NCBI RefSeq assembly: GCF_020829685.1
Contig: NZ_JAIVFR010000108.1
Span: 1 to 11,290 of the forward strand
Source of the DNA: Nostoc sp. CHAB 5715
Lineage (GTDB): Bacteria; Cyanobacteriota; Cyanobacteriia; Cyanobacteriales; Nostocaceae
Direction of reading: 5' to 3'
DNA length: 11,290 bases
The position numbers and the translations under genes were made by a program. The notes under the pieces were generated by a model. It ran no database searches, was not told where the DNA came from, and saw only the letters and a program-made list of their open reading frames with translations. Positions 5,758-11,290 of this stretch are shown one piece after another (position 1 is the first letter of the stretch; every line of letters starts with the position of its first letter).

Positions 5758-6627
5758 ATGTCGAGAGGAATACCAAGTAAATTTATCCCATTTCAGATGC
5801 TGCGTCGAAGTTCTAAGGGTTGGAAGCCCACTAAAAAATTTCTCCCCTTGTTAATGGGAGGATGGTTACTGCTGATTCCCAACAACAACGTGCTACTAGC
5901 TCAAGGAGCCGATGAAATTTTACCGCCACCGCCAATTCCCTTTGGTCAACAGCCATCACCACAGTTACAACCGGCGGAACCATTACAGGACAATCAGTTT
6001 GGGCAGGATTTTCAGCCCTCCCAACCAGTACAAAACAATCAATTTGAGCCGAACTTTCAGCCCTCTCAACCTCCACAGTTTAGTCAATATAACCAGAACT
6101 TTGAGCGCTACTTAGTTTACGTAGATGGTAGTGATTTCCAGACGCTACAAGCAATCCGTCAGATTGAACCCAGTGCTTACATTCGCCAATACCAAGGCCG
6201 GAATGTAATTCAATCAGGTGTTTTTAACAGAGTATCTAACGCCCAACAACGGGTGAATGAGTTACAGTCACGAGGTATATATAACGCCCGAATTATTAGC
6301 TTCGCTAACGGACAGGAAATATATGTAGGCAATGGAAACTTTGGAGGCGATCGCAATAATATAAATCCTCCCAAGCAAGCCTCTAGATATTATGTCGTTA
6401 TTCCGACCACTCAAGAACAATTACCTGCGATCGCAGAACAAATTAGGCAGAATCTAACCCGATTTAGCCAAGATTTAGGACGATCTGGCGGAGTCCTCGA
6501 AAGGACGCAACCACGAGGTCCACACGTAGCAGTAGGGCCTTTCTCTGATCGATTCCAAGCTGGGGAATGGAATAAATATCTGCGAAATATAGGATACAAA
6601 AATGCCAGGGTTTACTACGGCAAATAA
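5758..6627 (+). CDS. Exported protein with two SPOR-like repeats
   Basis: Residues 15-27 are basic, 28-41 are hydrophobic and a plausible signal peptidase site follows NVLLA (A48), so export to the periplasm or cell wall is likely. Residues 49-115 are a Pro/Gln/Asn-rich linker with repeats of the type FQPSQP. Two related alpha/beta segments follow, about 117-182 (YLVYVDG ... ARIISF) and 209-287 (RYYVVIP ... ARVYYG). Their pattern (opening beta strand, helix with residue-pair repeats, closing NARI/V-strand) fits SPOR domains, which bind denuded peptidoglycan glycans. A cell wall or septum role is inferred from that family. No Shine-Dalgarno is seen before ATG 5758; ATG 5797 (residue 14) would give a more standard signal peptide and is a real alternative. 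The gene appears to be a single transcription unit. Confidence 0.8.
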   Translation: MSRGIPSKFIPFQMLRRSSKGWKPTKKFLPLLMGGWLLLIPNNNVLLAQGADEILPPPPIPFGQQPSPQLQPAEPLQDNQFGQDFQPSQPVQNNQFEPNFQPSQPPQFSQYNQNFERYLVYVDGSDFQTLQAIRQIEPSAYIRQYQGRNVIQSGVFNRVSNAQQRVNELQSRGIYNARIISFANGQEIYVGNGNFGGDRNNINPPKQASRYYVVIPTTQEQLPAIAEQIRQNLTRFSQDLGRSGGVLERTQPRGPHVAVGPFSDRFQAGEWNKYLRNIGYKNARVYYGK

Positions 6628-6631
6628 ATAA

Positions 6632-6680
6632 GTTAGGAGTTGGGAGTTGGGAGTAGAGACGCGATTAATCGCGTCTGTAC
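6632..6680. repeat. GTTGGGA heptamer stretch plus palindrome (left arm)
   Basis: Directly after the SPOR gene, degenerate 7-bp repeats (GTTGGGA, GTTAGGA) lead into GTAGAGAC...GTCTGTAC, whose core AGACGCGATT (6657-6666) and AATCGCGTCT (6667-6676) is a perfect 20-bp palindrome. It could act as a 3' hairpin for the SPOR transcript although no T run follows. The same composite recurs inverted at 6918-6995. Confidence 0.8.
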
Positions 6681-6719
6681 AGGAGTTAGGAGTGAGATGA
6701 CATCCCTAGTAGATTAATT

Positions 6720-6831
6720 GGCGTTGCTGATTCCATCTATGAAAATGATTTTGCATAATACCAAAATCCTTGTAGAGACGTAGCAGTGCTACGTCTCTAC
6801 ATCCAGATTCATATTTCAATTCAGCAACGCC
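6720..6831. mobile_element. 112-bp MITE-like element with 8-bp target duplication
   Basis: Ends GGCGTTGCTGA (6720-6730) and TCAGCAACGCC (6821-6831) are perfect inverted repeats. GATTAATT flanks the element on both sides (6712-6719 and 6832-6839). In the middle is a 31-bp perfect palindrome, arms TGTAGAGACGTAGCA (6771-6785) and its complement (6787-6801), around a single base. There is no coding capacity. It fills the 375-bp gap between the SPOR gene and the small membrane gene together with the flanking repeats. Confidence 0.85.
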
Positions 6832-6917
6832 GATTAATTTTATCTAGATTGAGTATTGCGATCGCAAATGATGAACCCGTGTTTGGCGAGATAATTCTGG
6901 ATGTATTTGATCTCAAT

Positions 6918-6995
6918 TCTTCACTCCTAACTCCCCACTCAGTACAGACGCGATTAATCGCGTCTCTACTCCCCACTCCCCACTCCCCACTCCCC
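6918..6995. repeat. Palindrome plus ACTCCCC heptamer array (right arm)
   Basis: GTACAGACGC...GCGTCTCTAC (6942-6969) is the exact inverted counterpart of the 6653-6680 palindrome. It is preceded by CACTCCTAACTCC, as in the inverted left copy, and followed by four perfect ACTCCCC heptamers (6968-6995). The array ends six bases before the stop of the minus-strand membrane gene. Confidence 0.85.
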
Positions 6996-7001
6996 CGATT
7001 C

Positions 7002-7229
7002 TTAACGCAGGGATTCAATAATTACTGCTGTTGTAATTAAACACAACAGCATAATTCCCAGTGGAAGCAAAAACTGTTGTAAAAGGTACAGCAGTATGGG
7101 TATGATTTGTAATATACCTAAACCAATGGATAGAACATAAGCGATCGCAATGCCAACTAGCACCAGCAAGAAATATTTCAAGGATTTAGAAGCAAAGCGA
7201 AATAGAAGCGTATCTTGATTTGAGTCCAT
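7002..7229 (-). CDS. Small two-helix membrane protein, unknown function
   Basis: A 75-aa protein with two hydrophobic segments, about residues 18-38 and 43-70, a basic N-terminal segment after DSNQDTLLFRFASKSLK, and the short tail IESLR. ATG 7229 is chosen over the longer frame from 7295 because GTGAG lies about 7 nt upstream and the extra residues look like non-coding repeat sequence. I do not recognise the family; small proteins of this type are common in cyanobacterial genomes. Its neighbour at 7343-7612, same strand, is also a small membrane protein, with a 113-base gap, so co-transcription is possible but unproven. Confidence 0.65.
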   Translation of the reverse strand: MDSNQDTLLFRFASKSLKYFLLVLVGIAIAYVLSIGLGILQIIPILLYLLQQFLLPLGIMLLCLITTAVIIESLR

Positions 7230-7342
7230 AATTTTACTCACGAAAATAGCCGACTTTTTTGCAGTGAATATTATTTTTGATTTCCCATTTCCCATTTAAA
7301 AAAGAAGGCTATGGGAAATCATGCCTACCCTGAAGATTAGTT

Positions 7343-7612
7343 TTACACCTGCATATTCACCTTAGTTGGTGAATTATTCAAAGACTGTTCTTGCCTTTGT
7401 GGATTGTTTTGCTTTTCATAATTAGCTAATAGGTGGAACGAAATAAACAAGCCCAACAATAGCAGCAAAAACGAGCCGAAGCCAGAGGAATACTTATTTA
7501 TTTCTCGCTCGACACCACATTTGAGACAAACATATCTATTGGGATTTCGTGTATCTTGGGCAAAGGGGCACTGATTTTGATTGCAATCATGATGACAATC
7601 TCTGTCTAACAT
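7343..7612 (-). CDS. Small Cys/His-rich single-pass membrane protein
   Basis: An 89-aa protein. The N-terminal half has Cys at 6, 10, 15, 29 and 32 with His 7 and 8. YVCLKCG (27-33) is a CxxC knuckle of the kind that binds zinc, probably together with the first Cys/His group. Residues 45-63 are one hydrophobic membrane segment, followed by a polar Gln/Asn-rich tail. A perfect AGGAGGT (7619-7625) precedes two adjacent ATGs at 7615 and 7612; the second has the better 6-nt spacing. No named family is recognised. A zinc-binding soluble head tethered to the membrane is the most that can be inferred. Confidence 0.75.
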   Translation of the reverse strand: MLDRDCHHDCNQNQCPFAQDTRNPNRYVCLKCGVEREINKYSSGFGSFLLLLLGLFISFHLLANYEKQNNPQRQEQSLNNSPTKVNMQV

Positions 7613-7882
7613 CATTGAACCTCCTGTAGGATAATGACTTACATACTGAGTTGTAAATATGCTCTACAGAATCTAGTTAGTTAATACCCACTGCCTGTTT
7701 AGTAGCCACCACTTTCATGAGTCATTAATATCGGACAGTAACAAGTAATATCTGTGATTTACTAAGCTTGCAGTAGTAGCGCTCTCTAAATCTCTCCTCA
7801 ACCACCTTTTATTGGCGCTTAACTTAACTTCGCCTGTATTACCTACAAGACTAATACAGCCCAAGATGCTTTGCAGTAGGAT

Positions 7883-7962
7883 AGAGTAGCTTCTTACAGA
7901 GTAGGAAAAAGTATTTTGTAGTATCAAGAGTAGGAAGAAGTAGTAAAAAATATGGTTATAAT
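7883..7962 (+). promoter_or_regulatory. Repeated AGAGTAG boxes and -10 element upstream of STAND gene
   Basis: AGAGTAG occurs at 7883, 7898 and 7927. The last two extend to the 16-bp repeat AGAGTAGGAARAAGTA (7898-7913 and 7927-7942, one mismatch, 29-bp offset). A consensus TATAAT follows at 7957-7962, thirty bases before the STAND start. There is no TTGACA-like -35, so activator control through the repeated boxes is a reasonable guess. The rest of the 7613-7991 gap shows no gene I can support. Confidence 0.45.
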
Positions 7963-7991
7963 GAAGTAAAAAGGATACATCAAGTTTACAA

Positions 7992-9404
7992 ATGGGTGTA
8001 GAAGAGGCCTTAGAATTTGTAGATAACTTGGTTTTTCTCACGAAGAGACAACACCTAGATAAAATTCAAAGGATTATCTTGCGTAATGTGTGGGAAGATG
8101 AAAAACGGACTTACCAAGATATCGCTAATAGCAGTAGTTATACAGAAGCGCATTTTAAAGCAGTTGGTGCAGGACTTTGGCATCTATTATCAGATGTGCT
8201 AAAAGAGAAAGTCTCAAAATCAACCTTTAAAAGTGTGGTTGAGGGATTTTGGACAACTCAACAGACTCAAAAAGTTTCCCAAATTCCAAATTCAGCGAAT
8301 AATAGCAATAAACCCCAAGATTTAGATTTTAACTTTGTCGGGCGCGATCGCCAAATAGCCGAACTCCATAGCCTTGTCAGTCGGGGAGCAAAAGTTATTC
8401 TCATCCAGGGTAAAGGCGGTGTTGGTAAAACAACTTTAGCACGCAAGTATTTTAAAACTCAAAAGTTTAATTTTGTACTGGAACTGTGGATGGCCACAGA
8501 AATCCAAAACCTCACTCCTGTGGAAAGTGTGGTTGAGGAATGGCTGCGGCGATACTTTAACGAAGAACCGGGACGCGATTTTGGTATCAGCTTAGAACGA
8601 CTACGGCGGAAACTGCGAGAGCAAACTTCTAAAATTGGGATATTTATCGATAATTTAGAAACTGCTCTTGATAAAAATGGCAAGTTCCTAGAATATCGTC
8701 GTTCTTATGTTGAGTTATTGAGAGTATTAGCAGATATAGATGTGCATTCAGTTACATTAGTCACAAGTCGTGAGCGTTTGCGGGAGTCTACTGTAGAGGT
8801 TCATCTCTATGCACTTGAAGGTTTAGATGATGAAGCTTGGCGACAGTTTTTCAGTAGTTGCCACATCAATTGCGATTGTACTATTCTCAATGAAATGTGC
8901 AGAGCTTATGGAGGTAACGCCAAAGCAATGCAAATTCTCCGAGGAGCAATATTGACAGATTTTCATGGTGACATCCACGCCTATTGGCAGGAAAACTGTA
9001 CAGATTTATTAGGAGAAAGAGAGTTAAAAGACTTAGTCACCACCCAATTTACCCGTCTCCAAGAACTTGACTCAGAAGCCTATCGTCTCCTCTGTCGTTT
9101 AGGATGGTATCCTTATCAAGATATTCTGACTTCAGTACCTATTGAGGGAGTTTTATGTTTGCTTTGGGATGTAGCAGAAGAAAAACGTAGATGGGTGATT
9201 AAAGCTTTGCAAGATTTGTCTTTAATAGAAGCGAAAAAAGGACAATATTGGCTGCATCCTGTAATCCGTGATGAAGCGATTAGTAGGTTAAGGTTAGTTA
9301 GTGAAGAATGGGAATTAGTAAACCGAAAAGCCCCAGAATTTTGTAGGCAACGAGTTGCAGCGATCAAAAATATCACAGATGCTTTAATTAGAAGTTTATT
9401 ATAA
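7992..9404 (+). CDS. NB-ARC/STAND ATPase lacking a C-terminal sensor domain
   Basis: STAND ATPases are signal switches: an NTPase core holds an effector inactive until a repeat domain senses a ligand. Residues 1-86 match the helical/HTH-like N-terminus seen on many cyanobacterial NB-ARC proteins (VEEALEFVD; YQDIANSSSYTEAHFKAVG). The NB-ARC core follows: FVGRDRQ (115-121), Walker A GKGGVGKTT (140-148), Walker B IGIFIDNLE (215-223), VTSRERL (257-263), GGNAKAMQ (307-314, where the usual proline is alanine) and a winged-helix region ending in LHPVIRDEA (421-429). Relatives normally continue into WD40 or TPR repeats beyond 1000 aa; this one ends at 470 soon after the winged helix, in a region where relatives begin a helical repeat. 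It may be a truncated gene or a short form using a partner sensor. No strong ribosome site precedes ATG 7992. Confidence 0.88.
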   Translation: MGVEEALEFVDNLVFLTKRQHLDKIQRIILRNVWEDEKRTYQDIANSSSYTEAHFKAVGAGLWHLLSDVLKEKVSKSTFKSVVEGFWTTQQTQKVSQIPNSANNSNKPQDLDFNFVGRDRQIAELHSLVSRGAKVILIQGKGGVGKTTLARKYFKTQKFNFVLELWMATEIQNLTPVESVVEEWLRRYFNEEPGRDFGISLERLRRKLREQTSKIGIFIDNLETALDKNGKFLEYRRSYVELLRVLADIDVHSVTLVTSRERLRESTVEVHLYALEGLDDEAWRQFFSSCHINCDCTILNEMCRAYGGNAKAMQILRGAILTDFHGDIHAYWQENCTDLLGERELKDLVTTQFTRLQELDSEAYRLLCRLGWYPYQDILTSVPIEGVLCLLWDVAEEKRRWVIKALQDLSLIEAKKGQYWLHPVIRDEAISRLRLVSEEWELVNRKAPEFCRQRVAAIKNITDALIRSLL

Positions 9405-9506
9405 GACTACATCTAGCTTTTCTAGTTGATCCCAACTGACGTTATACAGCAAAACATAGGAAGTCTTTGGAGTGACAGGTTTGGCGATGACTGGGGAATT
9501 CATGGG

Positions 9507-9585
9507 GCGATCGCTCCTAGAGAGGTCTATAAGTATTACGGTATAGTAATTCTAGGCAAAATAAAGCGATCGCTCCTAGAGAGGT
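9507..9585. repeat. Twin 20-bp direct repeats before second Uma2 gene
   Basis: GCGATCGCTCCTAGAGAGGT occurs identically at 9507-9526 and 9566-9585, 59 bp apart. Each copy opens with a HIP1 octamer and ends with a Shine-Dalgarno-like AGAGAGG. Only the second copy is followed at proper distance by a start codon (ATG 9589). The first copy may be a relic of an upstream duplication. The remainder of the 9405-9588 gap shows no gene. Confidence 0.85.
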
Positions 9586-9588
9586 GTT

Positions 9589-10131
9589 ATGTCCCTAACG
9601 CTTGAAGACTTGGAACAAATGCAGCAACAGCATCCCGACTATCGCATGGAACTAGTCAAGGGTAATATTATTGTTATGAGTCCATCAGGATACGAATCAG
9701 ATGAGGTCGCAGCTGAAATGGTAGCCCAGTTACGTAACTGGGTTAGACCGCGCAAACTGGGACGAACAGCAGCTTCTAGCGCCGGGTTCAGGTTGCCTAA
9801 TTCCGATTTGCGTGCACCGGACGCCTCATTTGTTATAGCCGAACGCTTGCGTCGTAGTCCGAAGTCATTTGCTCAATTGGCTCCCGATTTGACTGTAGAG
9901 GTGAAGTCCCCTAGCGATAATTTAGACGATCTCAGAGCCAAAATTAAAGAATTTCTGAGTTTGGGAACTAAGGTAGGAATTTTGCTCAATCCAGATGAGC
10001 GGATTGTTGAACTTTATAACTTTGGACAAGAAGCAATAGTACTTCGTGATGGCGATATTTTAACAGTTCCCGAACTGCTCCCAGGATGGGAAGTACCAAT
10101 TGCAGATTTGTGGCCTCCAGAGTTTGACTAG
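9589..10131 (+). CDS. Uma2-family (DUF820) putative endonuclease-fold protein
   Basis: A 180-aa protein of normal Uma2 length with the complete PD-(D/E)XK pattern: LRAPDASF (74-81) with D78, APDLTVEVKSPSD (98-110) with E104 and K106, and a helix-strand unit (KIKEFLSLGTKVGILLNPD, 118-136). The N-terminal YRMELVKGNIIVMSPSG (18-34) is the typical opening of this family. Unlike the other Uma2 protein in this window it keeps the E-x-K catalytic pair, so nuclease activity is plausible, though the biological target is unknown. The start is well set by AGAGAGG 4-5 nt upstream, provided by a 20-bp repeated sequence. It lies 184 bases after the STAND ATPase in the same direction; a functional link is not shown. 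Confidence 0.92.
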   Translation: MSLTLEDLEQMQQQHPDYRMELVKGNIIVMSPSGYESDEVAAEMVAQLRNWVRPRKLGRTAASSAGFRLPNSDLRAPDASFVIAERLRRSPKSFAQLAPDLTVEVKSPSDNLDDLRAKIKEFLSLGTKVGILLNPDERIVELYNFGQEAIVLRDGDILTVPELLPGWEVPIADLWPPEFD

Positions 10132-10154
10132 GATAGTGGAAACAATTCAAAATT

Positions 10155-10197
10155 CAAAGTGACGCTCGCGGACTCGCTAACGCTGCGCTAACAAAGT
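10155..10197. repeat. Short GC-rich interspersed insertion in AT-rich spacer
   Basis: A GC-rich block containing GCTCGCGGACTCGCTAACGC and a repeated GCTAAC interrupts AT-rich sequence. The block is edged by CAAAGT direct repeats (10155-10160 and 10192-10197), with TTCAAAATT on both sides (10146-10154 and 10197-10205). The rest of the 10132-10409 gap has short GGGATTTAAACCCC-like palindromic pieces and GTCCC/GGGAC arms (10348-10352, 10364-10368) in the leader of the next gene, but no gene. Confidence 0.45.
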
Positions 10198-10409
10198 TCA
10201 AAATTAAACACATTTTCAAACAGGGATTTAAACCCCGACTGTAGCAAGATCCCGCAGGGGAATTGAGACTATGTGTAGACGTAGGGGACTTAAACCCTTT
10301 AGTTTACAATAAAATTATCAAAATTTGGCAACTGCGATAGTGATTTAGTCCCGGATCAACTAAGGGACGGTAGAATATACCTAATTTTCGTAGCTTCAAA
10401 AGCCAAAAT

Positions 10410-11156
10410 ATGACGATGCATTCTCTACTCCAACGTGCATTTACTAACCGCCGCGTCCTGAAAGTGATTAGCGGCTTGAATAACTTCGACATCGCTAGCG
10501 TCGCTGCTACTGTTAAAGCTGCTGAATTTGGCGGTGCTACTTTTGTTGATATTGCCGCCGACCCAGCTTTGGTACAGTTAGCTAAAAGTTTGACAAATTT
10601 ACCAATTTGTGTATCAGCAGTAGAGCCAGAGAAATTTGTGCAAGCTGTAGCAGCAGGTGCTGATTTAATTGAAATCGGGAATTTCGATTCCTTCTATGCT
10701 CAAGGACGCCGCTTTGAGGCTCCCGAAGTGCTAGCACTGACTAAGCAAACCCGTGCTCTCCTCCCAGAAATCACCCTATCTGTCACCGTTCCCCACATCC
10801 TGGAACTAGATCAACAGGTACAGTTAGCAGAAGAACTGGTGAAAGCTGGAGCAGATATTATCCAAACCGAAGGTGGTACTAGCAGTAACCCAGTTCACCC
10901 TGGAACTCTAGGATTAATTGAAAAAGCTGCTCCCACCTTGGCAGCAGCTTTTGAGATTTCCCGTGTGGTGTCAGTACCAGTATTGTGTGCTTCAGGTATT
11001 TCTAACGTTACCGCACCGTTAGCGATCGCAGCTGGTGCTGCTGGTGTTGGTGTTGGTTCCGCCATCAACCAACTCAATAGCGAAGTGGCAATGATTGCGG
11101 CTGTGCGTGGCTTGGTAGAAGCCTTAGCAACTGCTAGCAACCGCGCGATCGCTTAG
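10410..11156 (+). CDS. ycf23: Ycf23/DUF561 family TIM-barrel-like protein
   Basis: The family is conserved in cyanobacteria and in algal plastid genomes and has no established function. The 248-aa sequence shows its conserved blocks: RVLKVISGLNNFD (15-27), ATFVDIAAD (43-51), VSAVEP (68-73), GADLIEIGNFDSFY (83-96), GADIIQTEGGTS (147-158), VPVLCASGIS (189-198) and GAAGVGVGSAIN (209-220). Alternating beta strands and helices with a late Gly-rich phosphate-binding-like loop (AAGVGVGSA) suggest a TIM barrel related to phosphate-binding enzymes. ATG 10410 is used; ATG 10416 is an equal alternative since no clear ribosome site exists. The gene is transcribed alone and followed by a GGGGAGT heptamer array. 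Confidence 0.93.
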   Translation: MTMHSLLQRAFTNRRVLKVISGLNNFDIASVAATVKAAEFGGATFVDIAADPALVQLAKSLTNLPICVSAVEPEKFVQAVAAGADLIEIGNFDSFYAQGRRFEAPEVLALTKQTRALLPEITLSVTVPHILELDQQVQLAEELVKAGADIIQTEGGTSSNPVHPGTLGLIEKAAPTLAAAFEISRVVSVPVLCASGISNVTAPLAIAAGAAGVGVGSAINQLNSEVAMIAAVRGLVEALATASNRAIA

Positions 11157-11164
11157 TTTTTAAT

Positions 11165-11190
11165 GGGGAGTGGGGAGTGGGGAGTGGGGA
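11165..11190. repeat. GGGGAGT heptamer array
   Basis: Three full units and a 5-base partial unit of the same heptamer as 6968-6995, on the opposite strand, begin eight bases after the ycf23 stop codon. The last 26 bases of the window (11265-11290) hold another simple repeat built from AGTTATTA. Confidence 0.9.
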
Positions 11191-11290
11191 AGAAATCTTT
11201 TTCATTTTTGGTTGTGGGATTTTTTGATTATGGACTGACTTGAAAGAGTGTTGAGTACTGAGTTAGTTATTAGAAGTTATTAGTTATTAT

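Noticed and set aside
7715..8041. 108-codon minus-strand frame upstream of the STAND gene
   Set aside because: It overlaps the STAND start and its promoter-like repeats. There is no clear ribosome site, and the composition looks like AT-rich non-coding DNA.
9472..9546. Short frame GTGACAGGTTTGGCG... (about 24 codons) before the second Uma2 gene
   Set aside because: Too short, with no recognised homologue. It could be a relic of a lost small gene, but nothing in the sequence proves it.
10249..10269. CRISPR-repeat-like sequence with ATCCC...GGGGAATTGAGAC pattern
   Set aside because: Only one copy in the window, so no array can be supported; it may be chance or a relic.

Overview
The window looks like chromosomal DNA from a filamentous, probably heterocyst-forming cyanobacterium of the Nostoc/Anabaena group. 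The reasons are about a dozen copies of the HIP1 palindrome GCGATCGC in 11.3 kb, heptamer tandem repeats (STRR type), many small interspersed palindromic elements, Uma2-family genes, a Ycf23/DUF561 protein and a STAND ATPase with the N-terminal helical domain common in cyanobacteria. The genus is an inference from style, not from a marker gene.

Layout: 1-118 is a 7-bp tandem repeat touching the stop codon of sat (ATP sulfurylase, minus strand, 118-1296). An intergenic hairpin and a Uma2-family gene (1499-2152) follow. Next is a ParD-like antitoxin gene (2277-2668) split by a 112-bp miniature inverted-repeat element with target duplication; no ParE toxin gene is present. Facing it on the minus strand is a tightly overlapping pair of small unrecognised genes (3072-3425 and 2681-3079) with the layout of a toxin-immunity cassette. 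mnmA (tRNA 2-thiouridylase, 3929-4984, minus) lies between two members of one putative mobile element family (3457-3871 and 5165-5501). The second member is nested inside an older ~113-bp element (5088-5547).

The right half holds a secreted or periplasmic protein with two SPOR-like repeats (5758-6627), a 390-bp intergenic region made of heptamer repeats, palindromes and another 112-bp miniature element with an 8-bp target duplication, and two small membrane protein genes (minus). After these come a 470-aa NB-ARC/STAND ATPase that ends before any sensor repeat domain (7992-9404), a second Uma2-family gene (9589-10131) and the Ycf23/DUF561 gene (10410-11156).

The housekeeping genes (sat, mnmA, ycf23) have no evident functional link to each other. 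The accessory genes between them (Uma2, antitoxin remnant, small gene pair, STAND ATPase) look like a slowly eroding defence/conflict neighbourhood. The most unusual signal is the repeat element pair around mnmA: near-identical 20-bp terminal inverted repeats, 10-11 bp flanking direct repeats, and different internal 21-bp tandem arrays, with both copies inserted at the loop of a CCCTCC...GGAGGG-type hairpin.
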